A program made the position numbers and the translations under genes. Shown one piece after another: positions 38,203 to 46,559 of a DNA stretch of 64,000 bases; positions within the stretch are counted from its first letter, which is position 1, and every line of letters starts with the position of its first letter. The notes beneath the pieces were generated by a model. It ran no database searches. It was not told the DNA's origin and was given only the letters and a program-made list of their open reading frames with translations. This stretch comes from Parabacteroides massiliensis (GTDB lineage Bacteria > Bacteroidota > Bacteroidia > Bacteroidales > Tannerellaceae), in NCBI RefSeq assembly GCF_900155425.1, contig NZ_LT700191.1, forward strand, positions 297,918 through 361,917. The letters are read 5' to 3'.

Positions 38203-38835
38203 TTATTGTCCCAATATATTCTGGATAGCCGAACGCCAGTCTTCTCCATTTTCAGGCTGGTAGGTATGAAAACCGAGCTTCTGTCCTACTTCTATATTTG
38301 ATTTGGCATCATCGACAAACAACGTTTCGGTGGGAACAAGTGGGGCATCCTCTATCATCCGGTCGAAGATGGCGGCATTCGGTTTCGTCACACCAACTTC
38401 ATAAGAGGTGTACATCTTATCGAAATAAGCGGATATCGGACGACCGGCAGGAGAAAAGGCTTCGCTTCTCGCCCATGACTGAATGATCGGATTCGTATTG
38501 CTTAACAGATAAACTTTATGCTTCTTGCGAAGCTCCAAAAGGAAATCCAACTTGTATTGAGGCACATCGGCAATAAAACCCATCCAGGCATACTTGATCT
38601 CATCATAAGTGAGTTGCTTGCCGGTATGCTCGCATAATTTCCGGCAGAAGGTTTCGATATCAATCTTTCCGTTCTCCACTTCCAGGAAAAAACCTTTCTG
38701 TTCATACGGATCGAGCAGTTGCTTTGCATCCTTCACTCCGATCTCTTCAAAACGGCGTACAGCCTGACCATGATCCAGGTCGATTAATACGCCTCCCAAG
38801 TCAAATACAACATTTCTGATTATTTCCATATCCAT
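38203..38835 (-). CDS. HAD-family hydrolase (phosphatase)
   Basis: 210-residue haloacid dehalogenase-type phosphatase. The nucleophile motif is VVFDLGGVLIDLD near residues 8-20. A helical cap follows at about 20-90, then motif II in YLLSNTNP, a lysine in EVGVTKPNAAIFD and motif IV FVDDAKSNIEVG. The second acidic residue of motif I is replaced by Gly (DLGG), as in the GGV subgroup. The substrate is unknown; small sugar or nucleotide phosphates are typical. Starts at 38835 or 38829 are equally possible. Confidence 0.9.
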   Translation of the reverse strand: MDMEIIRNVVFDLGGVLIDLDHGQAVRRFEEIGVKDAKQLLDPYEQKGFFLEVENGKIDIETFCRKLCEHTGKQLTYDEIKYAWMGFIADVPQYKLDFLLELRKKHKVYLLSNTNPIIQSWARSEAFSPAGRPISAYFDKMYTSYEVGVTKPNAAIFDRMIEDAPLVPTETLFVDDAKSNIEVGQKLGFHTYQPENGEDWRSAIQNILGQ

Positions 38836-38864
38836 TGTTTATACTCACAAACTTACACAAAAAT

Positions 38865-38914
38865 GCCCGAACAGGCAAGTAAAAAAGATGAAGGTCGCAC
38901 CAACCTGTCCGGGC
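38865..38914 (-). terminator. Terminator of the serC-serA-DUF1015 unit
   Basis: Minus strand GCCCGGACAGG / CCTGTTCGGGC (one wobble) with a 28-nt loop, followed by ATTTTTG. Confidence 0.65.
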
Positions 38915-38937
38915 TTGTGAATATATATAAACTCCTT

Positions 38938-40185
38938 TTATTCGAGTTTATGAATAACGAGACCGGAACGCAGTTTCGGTTCGAACCATGTTGTCTTGGG
39001 CGGCATGATGTTGCCGGTATCGGCTATGTCCATCAGTTGCTTCATAGTGACAGGATAAAGAGCCAGTGCCACTTTCATTTCGCCACTGTCCACACGGCGT
39101 TTCAATTCTCCCAAACCCCGGATACCACCGACAAAATCGATACGTTTATCCGTACGAAGATCTTTTATACCTAAAATTTCATCCAAAATCAAATTGGAAG
39201 AGATTGTCACATCCAAAACACCGATCGGATCGTTATCATTGTATGTGCCTTGTTTGGCCGTCAAAGAATACCATTTTCCTCCCAAATAGAGAGAGAAGTT
39301 ATGCAAAGCAGCCGGTTTATAAATATCCGTTCCTTTTTCTTCCACGATGAAATTCTTTCCCAATTTACTCAGGAATTCATCTTCCGACAAGCCGTTCAAG
39401 TCTTTCACCACACGGTTGTAATCGATAATCGTCAATTGGTTTGCCGGGAAACAGACTGCCATAAAATAGTTATATTCCTCGTCACCTTTATGAGATGCAT
39501 TCTGTTTGGCTTTCTCCGCACCTACCAACGCAGCAGCAGCAGAACGATGATGGCCATCGGCTATATACAAGGAAGGCATTTCAGCGAACAGTTCCGTGAT
39601 GCGGGCAATATCTGCCGGCTCGTCGATGATCCAGAACGTATGGCCGAAACCATCGTCTTTCGCAACAAAGTCATATTCAGGCGTACGGGAAGTATATTTG
39701 GCGACAATCTTATCCAACTCGGCATTATCGGGATAAGCAAAGAATACCGGTTCGATATTGGCATTGTTCACCCGGACATGTTTCATGCGGTCCTCTTCCT
39801 TGTCACGCCGTGTCAGTTCATGTTTCTTGATAACGCCATTCATATAATCGGGCACATAAGCACCGACAACCAAACCATATTGCGTCTTGCCGTTCATGGT
39901 CTGGGCATATACATAATAACATTCTTTCTTATCCTGTACCAACCAACCTTTTTCCTGGAACATCTGGAAATTGGCGGCTGCTTTCAGATAAACGGCAGGA
40001 TCATGCTCATCTGTCCCGACCGGAAAATCGATCTCCGGTTTAATGATATGATAAAGAGATTTATCGTTGCCTTTTGCTTCTTCACGTGCCTCCTCGGAGT
40101 TTAACACATCGTAAGGACGGGAAGCCACTTGTTCGATCAGTTCTTTAGGAGGACGGATTCCTTTAAAGGGTTTAATTCGTGCCAT
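38938..40185 (-). CDS. DUF1015-family protein (SerC-associated)
   Basis: 415-residue cytoplasmic protein of unknown function. The hallmarks are IKPFKGIRPPKELIEQVASR, PYDVLN and the histidine-rich YIADGHHRSAAAA at about residue 215. In many bacteria it is next to serine-biosynthesis genes, as here with serA and serC upstream, so a role in serine or phosphoserine metabolism (possibly a kinase) is suggested by context only. A four-helix-bundle gene inside a repeat-bounded cassette separates it from serA. Confidence 0.9.
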   Translation of the reverse strand: MARIKPFKGIRPPKELIEQVASRPYDVLNSEEAREEAKGNDKSLYHIIKPEIDFPVGTDEHDPAVYLKAAANFQMFQEKGWLVQDKKECYYVYAQTMNGKTQYGLVVGAYVPDYMNGVIKKHELTRRDKEEDRMKHVRVNNANIEPVFFAYPDNAELDKIVAKYTSRTPEYDFVAKDDGFGHTFWIIDEPADIARITELFAEMPSLYIADGHHRSAAAALVGAEKAKQNASHKGDEEYNYFMAVCFPANQLTIIDYNRVVKDLNGLSEDEFLSKLGKNFIVEEKGTDIYKPAALHNFSLYLGGKWYSLTAKQGTYNDNDPIGVLDVTISSNLILDEILGIKDLRTDKRIDFVGGIRGLGELKRRVDSGEMKVALALYPVTMKQLMDIADTGNIMPPKTTWFEPKLRSGLVIHKLE

Positions 40186-40193
40186 GATATTTT

Positions 40194-40608
40194 AGATTTA
40201 TGATTTATGATTTATGATTTATGATTTATGGAGCTTATTTTTAGAGGTAAGGATTATGGATACGAGGATTTTCCTTAATTCCTGACAATCACAATATAAA
40301 GAATCAAACTGTGATTGGGATAAATAATCCGTTTTCTCTAATATCGTCAACCAATAAATCGTTTCGTTCGTTTCCTTTTGGGATATTGCCAACTTATGAA
40401 TAAAATCTGACGAAGATTCCGCAGAAAGAGCTTCGCTTATATTCGCTCCAACCGAAGTCCCGCAACGCAAAAGTTGCTTACTTATAATGAATTCTTTCTT
40501 CTCTCCTGTCAAATACTTATATACATTAACAATCCGAATCGCAAACAACAAGGCTTTCTCATAGGTCGGGTTTTGCTCCATAAATCATAAATTATAAATC
40601 ATAAATCT
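40194..40608. mobile_element. Small repeat-bounded cassette carrying a four-helix-bundle gene
   Basis: Left end 40194-40234 and right end 40575-40608 are inverted copies of AGATTTATGATTTAT repeats that both finish GATTTATGGAGC facing inward. The enclosed gene uses the ATG of the right repeat as its start codon and a TAA in the left repeat as its stop. No transposase is present. It looks like a non-autonomous element. Confidence 0.6.
40219..40581 (-). CDS. Four-helix-bundle protein (rRNA intervening-sequence type)
   Basis: 120-residue all-helical protein of the family first found in 23S rRNA intervening sequences. The conserved core reads LLRCGTSVGANISEALSAES and KETNETIYWLTIL. Members occur widely in Bacteroidota outside rRNA. 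Function unknown, with RNA or DNA binding suspected. Start and stop codons fall inside inverted ATTTATG repeats, which mark the gene as a cassette inserted between DUF1015 and serA. Confidence 0.87.
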   Translation of the reverse strand: MEQNPTYEKALLFAIRIVNVYKYLTGEKKEFIISKQLLRCGTSVGANISEALSAESSSDFIHKLAISQKETNETIYWLTILEKTDYLSQSQFDSLYCDCQELRKILVSIILTSKNKLHKS

Positions 40609-41530
40609 ATTTATTTACTCTGAACTTTTCACATCCATCTTTCAGGAAGCCTTCGATCTGCTTGGCTGCGGCAATACCGGCATTGATATTGGCTTCGGCA
40701 GTCTGAGCGCCCATCTTTTTAGGTGTGGAGAAATAGCGGCCGGCAAATTTGGCGGCAAACTCTTCGTTGGCTACGGGCATAATATCGGTTACATATTTCA
40801 AGTCCGTGCGTTCTTCCATCAACTTGATCAGTTCGGCTTCGTTGATCACTTCCTTACGGGCCGTATTGACCAGCAGGCCGCCTTTCGGCATCTTGCCGAC
40901 CAGAGCGTAATTGATGGAATTTTTTGTTTCGGCAGTAGCCGGGATATGCAAAGAAACGACATCGCAAGTAGCATAGAGTTCTTCCGGTGAAGCTACCGGT
41001 TTCACCCCATCCGCTTCAATTGCCGAAGCCGGGCAGAAAGCATCGAATGCATAGATTTCCATTCCGAAACCTTTCGCGATACGGGCCACATTGCGGCCAA
41101 CGTTGCCATAGGCGTGGATACCCAGTTTCTTTCCTTTCAATTCCGTTCCGGATGTTCCGTTATAGAAGTTGCGGACAGCCATCACCATCATTCCGAAAGC
41201 CAATTCGGCAACAGCATTGGAGTTCTGCCCCGGTGTATTCATCACACAGACATTATGCGCTGTCGCAGCTGCCAGATCGACATTATCGTAACCGGCTCCG
41301 GCACGAACCACAATCTTCAACTGCTTGGCAGCATCCAGCACTTCGGCATCGATCACGTCACTGCGGATAATAATTGCATCCACATCTTTGACAGCCTCCA
41401 GCAGTTTAGCCTTCTCGCCATATTTTTCCAGCAGGATCAGTTCATCACCTGCACCTTCCACTACTTCGCGGATACCTTTCACAGCTATCGCTGCGAAAGG
41501 TTTATCTGTTGCCACTAATATCTTTGCCAT
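40607..41530 (-). CDS. serA: D-3-phosphoglycerate dehydrogenase (short type)
   Basis: First step of serine synthesis: 3-phosphoglycerate to 3-phosphohydroxypyruvate with NAD. It has 307 residues from ATG at 41530; the form without a C-terminal ACT domain is usual in Bacteroidales. Motifs are VRAGAGYDNVDL, NTPGQNSNAVAELA, the NAD-binding GNVGRNVARIA and PATAETKNSIN, with LLVNTARKEV. It starts 2 bp after the serC stop. Feedback control by serine is not expected without ACT. Confidence 0.95.
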   Translation of the reverse strand: MAKILVATDKPFAAIAVKGIREVVEGAGDELILLEKYGEKAKLLEAVKDVDAIIIRSDVIDAEVLDAAKQLKIVVRAGAGYDNVDLAAATAHNVCVMNTPGQNSNAVAELAFGMMVMAVRNFYNGTSGTELKGKKLGIHAYGNVGRNVARIAKGFGMEIYAFDAFCPASAIEADGVKPVASPEELYATCDVVSLHIPATAETKNSINYALVGKMPKGGLLVNTARKEVINEAELIKLMEERTDLKYVTDIMPVANEEFAAKFAGRYFSTPKKMGAQTAEANINAGIAAAKQIEGFLKDGCEKFRVNK

Positions 41531-41532
41531 AA

Positions 41533-42600
41533 TCAATGCTGTCTTTCAAAATCTTTCATACATGCAACCAAAGCTTCAACACTGCTCTTCGGCATAGCGT
41601 TGTACAGAGAGGCACGGAAACCACCGACAGAACGGTGTCCCTTGATACCGACCATACCTGCAGCCGCAGCAAATTTGCTGAATTCGTCTTCCAGTTCCTT
41701 ATATTCGTCATTCATCACGAAACATACATTCATGATAGAACGGTCTTCGGCAACGACAGTTCCTCTAAACAACTTGTTGCGGTCGATTTCATCATACAGG
41801 ATAGCGGCATTTTCCACATCTTTCTTTTCCATAGCAGCAACACCGCCTTGTTCCTTATACCATTTCAATGTCTGCAAAGCGGCATAGATAGGCAGCACGG
41901 GAGGAGTGTTAAACATGGAATCCTTGTCGATATGAGTCTTGTAGTTCAACATCGTCGGGATCGGACGGTCCACATGGCCCAAAGCATCCACACGTACGAT
42001 AGCCAATGTCACGCCGGCAGGAGCCAGGTTCTTTTGTGCACCGGCATAGATAATATCATATTTGGACACATCGATCGGACGGGAGAAAATATCGGACGAC
42101 ATATCGGCAACCAAACGTTGTTTCACATCCGGATCTTTGCGAGTTTCCGTTCCGTAAATCGTATTATTGGTCGTAATGTGGAAATAATCCGCATCGTCGG
42201 CAATCGTATAATCTTTCGGAATATATGTATAGTTCTTATCTTTGGAAGATGCTACGACCTCGACATCCCCGAACAGTTTTGCTTCCTTGATGGCTTTGGA
42301 TGACCAAGTACCGGTATCTAAATAAGAAGCTTTCTTATTCAAGAGATTGTAAGGCACCATACAGAACTGCAAACTTGCACCTCCACCCAAGAAAACGACC
42401 TCATAACCAGCAGGAATATCCAGCAATTCTTTGATCAGCGCACGCGCTTCATCGTTCACGGCAATGAATTCTTTACTTCTGTGAGAGATTTCAAGAAGAG
42501 ATAAATCCATACCCGCAAAATTCTCTACTGCAGCAGCCGTATTTTTAATTGTATACTCGCTCAAGATAGAGGGACCTGCATAAAAATTGTGCTTCTTCAT
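41533..42600 (-). CDS. serC: Phosphoserine aminotransferase
   Basis: PLP enzyme converting phosphohydroxypyruvate and glutamate to phosphoserine. It has 355 residues. N-terminal [17 protein letters not shown], the PLP lysine in [12 protein letters not shown] and the C-terminal [17 protein letters not shown] are all present. First gene of the serC-serA-(cassette)-DUF1015 run. Confidence 0.97.
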   Translation of the reverse strand: MKKHNFYAGPSILSEYTIKNTAAAVENFAGMDLSLLEISHRSKEFIAVNDEARALIKELLDIPAGYEVVFLGGGASLQFCMVPYNLLNKKASYLDTGTWSSKAIKEAKLFGDVEVVASSKDKNYTYIPKDYTIADDADYFHITTNNTIYGTETRKDPDVKQRLVADMSSDIFSRPIDVSKYDIIYAGAQKNLAPAGVTLAIVRVDALGHVDRPIPTMLNYKTHIDKDSMFNTPPVLPIYAALQTLKWYKEQGGVAAMEKKDVENAAILYDEIDRNKLFRGTVVAEDRSIMNVCFVMNDEYKELEDEFSKFAAAAGMVGIKGHRSVGGFRASLYNAMPKSSVEALVACMKDFERQH

Positions 42601-42698
42601 ACCAATGTCTTTTTAATGTTAATATAATTCAAGTAACTAATTTTCTAAAAACAGGCGACTAATGTACAAAATAAATTGTCAAATATCAATTGTCAATT

Positions 42699-43970
42699 CT
42701 AATACCGATCCCCCCACAAACGTCTCATTTGTTCAATTAGTTTGTGTTCGGACGGATTTTCCTGTCCTTTCCACAGTCGCTCGTTCAAAATCTCCTTTGG
42801 AAGGAATTCTTGTTTGACAAAATGATTTTCATAATCATGCGCATATTTGTAATCTTTTCCGTAATTCAACTCCGCCATCAACTTTGTCTGTGCATTTCGC
42901 AAATGAAGGGGAACAGGCAGATTGCCTGTACGGTTCACCAGCTCCAACGCATCATTAATTGCCATATAAGCCGAATTACTTTTAGGACTGCATGCCAGAT
43001 AAACGGTTGTTTCCGCCAAAATGATCCGTCCTTCAGGCCAGCCGATTTTCTTCAAGGCATCAAAACAAGCATTCGCCAACAACAGAGCATTCGGGTTTGC
43101 TAACCCGATATCTTCCGATGCTGAAATAACCAGACGGCGGGCTATGAATTCCGGGTCTTCACCACCGGCAACCATACGTGCTAACCAATAGACGGCAGCG
43201 TCAGGATCACTTCCGCGAATGGATTTGATGAAAGCGGATATGATGTCATAATGCATCTCCCCTCCTTTATCGTACGCCACCGGATTTTCCTGCAAGCGCT
43301 CCACCACCTTTTCATCTGTTATTTCAATCTTTTCATTTCCTTCTTCTGCAGCGACAACGAGTTCCAGTATATTCAGCAGTTTTCGCGCATCGCCTCCGGA
43401 ATAACGCAACATGGCGTCTGTCTCGGCCAGCACGATATTCATATCCTTCAATACGACATCTTCCGTAACCGCCTTATTCAACAATGTTAACAGATCCGCT
43501 TTCTCCAACGACTTCAAGACATATACCTGACAACGGGAAAGCAACGGACGGATGACCTCGAACGAAGGATTTTCCGTCGTGGCACCGATCAAGGTTACCA
43601 CACCTGTTTCCACTGCGTTGAGCAAGGAATCCTGCTGCGACTTGCTGAAGCGATGTATTTCGTCAATAAACAGGATCGGCGAAACGGTATTGAAAAAGCG
43701 GTTGCTTTTGGCCTTTTCTATTACATCCCGTACATCTTTCACTCCTGAACTAATCGCGCTCAACGTATAGAACGGAGCTTCCAGTTTATTCGAAATAATC
43801 TGCGCCAGCGTAGTCTTTCCTACTCCCGGAGGTCCCCACAATATAAAAGAAGGGACACGGCCCGCATCAATCATCTTCCTAAGAACAGCCCCCGGCCCTA
43901 CCAGGTGTTTCTGCCCGATATAATCGTCCAACGTTTTCGGACGTAATCTCTCTGCTAACGGTTGACTCAT
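42699..43970 (-). CDS. rarA: Replication-associated recombination protein A (RarA/MgsA)
   Basis: AAA+ ATPase acting at stalled replication forks. It has 423 residues from ATG at 43970 (an ATG also at 43973). N-terminal PLAERLRPKTLDDYIGQ, Walker A GPPGVGKTTLA, Walker B ILFIDEIHRF, sensor TTENPSFEV, then the C-terminal tetramerisation domain with IRGSDPDAAVYWLARM and EDIGLANP. A promoter-like TTTG-N19-GACTTTTG lies just upstream on the minus strand. A CAATTG repeat is close to the stop. Confidence 0.96.
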   Translation of the reverse strand: MSQPLAERLRPKTLDDYIGQKHLVGPGAVLRKMIDAGRVPSFILWGPPGVGKTTLAQIISNKLEAPFYTLSAISSGVKDVRDVIEKAKSNRFFNTVSPILFIDEIHRFSKSQQDSLLNAVETGVVTLIGATTENPSFEVIRPLLSRCQVYVLKSLEKADLLTLLNKAVTEDVVLKDMNIVLAETDAMLRYSGGDARKLLNILELVVAAEEGNEKIEITDEKVVERLQENPVAYDKGGEMHYDIISAFIKSIRGSDPDAAVYWLARMVAGGEDPEFIARRLVISASEDIGLANPNALLLANACFDALKKIGWPEGRIILAETTVYLACSPKSNSAYMAINDALELVNRTGNLPVPLHLRNAQTKLMAELNYGKDYKYAHDYENHFVKQEFLPKEILNERLWKGQENPSEHKLIEQMRRLWGDRY

Positions 43971-44197
43971 CATGCCAGCAAAAGTCGCATATTTTATTTA
44001 CTTTTCAAAGCATAAATACAGTAAAAATTCAAGGCTATTTTAATGTTTGACAACAGAAAAATATGATAAAAAGTAAGCACACACAGCACCACACAGCCTT
44101 TCAAACCTAAATCAAGTATCATTTTGTCATATTTATTCTTCCGATCGATCAAATACTTGTCCCCCTCCCTGCCCTTCTGTATCCATCGTTCTCTGTT

Positions 44198-45361
44198 TTA
44201 GCGGATATTTTCCAGATCACGCACAACTGTCATATCCATAATATCACTATAGATTTCCGTTGTCCGTACGCTTTTATGCCCCAACAGCTTCTGGACAGTC
44301 GTGATATTCGCGCCATTATATAATAATAAGGTAGCATTGGTATGGCGTGCCATATGAAAAGACAACCTTTTGTCTATTTCTACCAGCCGGCAGATCCTTT
44401 TCAATTGCTTGTTCACATTCGAGTTTGCCGATACAGAAACGCCGAACAGCGTTCTTGAATAGCGTTTGCTATAACGCTCATAGATAGCGAGAGCCTTTCC
44501 GTCGAACAGCAGGAACAAAGGAAGCCGGACATTTACATCTGTCTTGACCGACGAATAGATCAACCACAACTTATCATCGATCAGATGGAAATTTTCGGGT
44601 CGTATACTCACAATATCGGAAAAGCGAAGCCCCGTATAGCAACTGAAAAGAAACATATCAAGCGTCCGTCTGAGCGTTCGTTGCAAATTAGGAGCGATTT
44701 TCTCCAACCTATTCAATTCTTCCGGCGTCAGATGTCCGCGCTTACTCTCCATATATTTAATCTTATACTTGCGGAAAGGATATTTCTGCAATTCAAACAG
44801 ATCCTTATTAATCGCTAGGTTGACATATCTTTTCAAATGCTTCATGTGTTTGGCAATCGTATTCCTGTGATATTTGTGTTCAAGAAGGAAACGTTCAAAA
44901 TCGCACAGGAAGTTAAAGGTCAGATCGTCAAAAGAGACTTGTGGCTGAAACTGGCACAGAACCTGCAAAGTTGACAAATGATTTTTCTGCGTCGATAGTC
45001 TCAGATTACTATGATCGATCTCATTTTTCATAAAAGAGATAAAAGAGGACGAGACAGGTTCGAAATCCCCCCTCTCCTTCAAATCACTCAAAGAGAATGA
45101 ACGTCCGCTTTGGGCCATGTCCAATTCGATCCGTTCCAAATAAGCAATATAATCCTTAATATACTGATTGAGTTCATCCGTGTTAGGATGATTTCTCACA
45201 ACTTTTCTCTTGCTATCCCACTGCGTGGGTTTAACATAGATTTTCGTTGAAAAATACTTCTTTTGCTTATTCAGGTAGGCCTCTACCTGAATCAAAGCTT
45301 TTCCTTCTGCATTCAATCGCTTTTTTCGATTGAATACAAGATTGTAAATAACTTTTTCCAT
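44198..45361 (-). CDS. Tyrosine-type site-specific recombinase, candidate SusC invertase
   Basis: 387 residues from ATG at 45361 (an ATG also at 45370). The N-terminal arm-binding domain (NRKKRLNAEGKALIQVEAYL, STKIYVKPTQWD) is followed by a SAM-like core-binding domain at about 100-200 and the catalytic domain: Arg in YTGLRFSDI, His-x-x-Arg in FHMARHTNAT, and LLGHKSVRTTEIYSDI with the nucleophile tyrosine. It is alone, with no mobile-element partners. The three 27-bp sites in SusC sequences lie 0.3, 1.2 and 7.3 kb away, which suggests it is their recombinase. That link is inference. Confidence 0.92.
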   Translation of the reverse strand: MEKVIYNLVFNRKKRLNAEGKALIQVEAYLNKQKKYFSTKIYVKPTQWDSKRKVVRNHPNTDELNQYIKDYIAYLERIELDMAQSGRSFSLSDLKERGDFEPVSSSFISFMKNEIDHSNLRLSTQKNHLSTLQVLCQFQPQVSFDDLTFNFLCDFERFLLEHKYHRNTIAKHMKHLKRYVNLAINKDLFELQKYPFRKYKIKYMESKRGHLTPEELNRLEKIAPNLQRTLRRTLDMFLFSCYTGLRFSDIVSIRPENFHLIDDKLWLIYSSVKTDVNVRLPLFLLFDGKALAIYERYSKRYSRTLFGVSVSANSNVNKQLKRICRLVEIDKRLSFHMARHTNATLLLYNGANITTVQKLLGHKSVRTTEIYSDIMDMTVVRDLENIR

Positions 45362-45488
45362 GATATACATTATTTTCTGAATGAGAACACGAAGGAACGA
45401 TAATAAGTTCTTTGTTTCGTATGAGACAAACTAAAAGTTTGTTATTACATCTTATTACCTTCTCTTTTTTCTCCTATCATCAAATAGG

Positions 45489-45518
45489 AAAAGCCACGAC
45501 ACACATGCCATGGCTTTT
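45489..45518 (-). terminator. Stem-loop between the SusC remnant and the recombinase gene
   Basis: AAAAGCCA / TGGCTTTT eight-bp stem with a 14-nt loop, T tail on both strands. It would weaken leftward transcription entering the recombinase gene. Confidence 0.55.
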
Positions 45519-45560
45519 CACGTTTGCAAAAATGAATATTATTATTTCTCGGCAGTGTCT

Positions 45561-45725
45561 TTACCCAATTGTTCTGTTCAACTCCAAAACCGGAATATAT
45601 CCTGTAACAACGACCTCGTCAAGGACCTCCGCGTCCGACTCCATAACTACATTAAGAGTCGGCCTAACCCCGATTTCCAAGGGCTTCATTCCCACGAAGG
45701 AAATTACCAGAGTCTTTGCAGAACT
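45561..45725 (-). pseudogene. Leftward-facing 5'-truncated SusC remnant
   Basis: Read on the minus strand from 45725, 55 codons begin SSAKTLVISFVGMKPLEIG and continue to the TonB-box-like VLDEVVVTGY, all typical of the SusC N-terminal domain, then leave the family and hit a stop at 45561. The start of the homology coincides exactly with the 27-bp crossover site. The sequence differs from the other two SusC genes in the window (VRPTLNVVMESDAE here), so it is a remnant of a third receptor. Upstream of the site there is no start codon or signal peptide. Confidence 0.82.
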
Positions 45726-46559
45726 CACCCGTACGCTATAATATTAATTATCAGAAAATTAGATTTTCAACATTTAAAAACAGATGAAAAAAAACGATCA
45801 AATCACATTTTGGCAATATATTATATATCAACAACTTACCAAATGTATACAAAAGTTCTTTTTATACAAATAGGACCAGATTTCTACCAGCTTTACCGAG
45901 TCATGCTTATCTGTATTATGCGTCTTCCTCTGCCAGGATTCATCAAGTATTAAAATGTTTAAAAATTTCAACAAAAAAATCGACCAATCATTATCCGGTT
46001 TTAATAATTTTCTACCCATGTGAACCTAAGCCGTTTTTTTACCTCCCTAAATCGTCCCAAAACGACACTTGGACGAGAGGTTAAAAATAGAAAATTTTAA
46101 AAGAGGCAAAACGAAAGACATTCCGTACGAAATCGATCTAAAATATAGATTTTGCATAACCTTTTGTTAATTTTCATCCCTCCTTTCATGAAATACTATT
46201 AGTTTTTTGTTGTTATAATAAATTTATTATTACATTTGCCCTGTCTTAGGAATATTTATACATTGTTTGTACGTATAATACGTATAAAATAGATAGTGCA
46301 AATTAGTTATTTATAAGTTAAACAAAAAAAGTGTGTCTATGAAAAGGTTAACTTTCCTTTTATTTTGCCTATTATTAGGTATTGGGATGGCCAACGCTCA
46401 GACGACGAAAGTGACAGGTACTGTTATTTCGGCGGAAGACAACGAGCCCATCATTGGTGCATCTATAGTTGTTAAAGGTACGACTATAGGTACAGTAACA
46501 GATTTTGACGGTGCATTTTCACTGGATGTACCGAGTTCTGCAAAGACTCTGGTAATTTC
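45700..46559. other. Predicted invertible segment carrying promoter and SusC 5' end
   Basis: The 27-bp sequence starting GAGTTCTGCAAAGACTCTGG is present at 46533-46559 on the plus strand and at 45700-45726 on the minus strand, identical over all 27 bases. The 806 bp between them hold the only strong promoter and the signal peptide plus first domain of the SusC gene. Inversion would detach these from the SusC body and face them toward the leftward SusC remnant and recombinase gene. No other coding sequence is seen inside (45727-46338). Confidence 0.75.
46206..46238 (+). promoter_or_regulatory. Promoter of the active SusC/SusD operon
   Basis: TTTG (46206-46209), 21-bp spacer, TACATTTG (46231-46238): near-perfect Bacteroides promoter about 100 bp upstream of the SusC ATG. 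It lies inside the predicted invertible segment. Confidence 0.75.

Noticed and set aside
36974-40608. ATTTATG repeats considered as a CRISPR array
   Set aside because: Units are short, adjacent, palindromic and without regular spacers, and no cas genes are present.
44198-45370. Recombinase considered as the integrase of a conjugative or phage element
   Set aside because: No att-like tRNA junction, relaxase, excisionase or phage gene lies nearby, while three matching sites inside SusC sequences do.
45412-45953. Two overlapping plus-strand frames upstream of the active SusC
   Set aside because: They are antisense to the SusC remnant (45561-45725) and have no family features. The minus-strand reading clearly explains the sequence.
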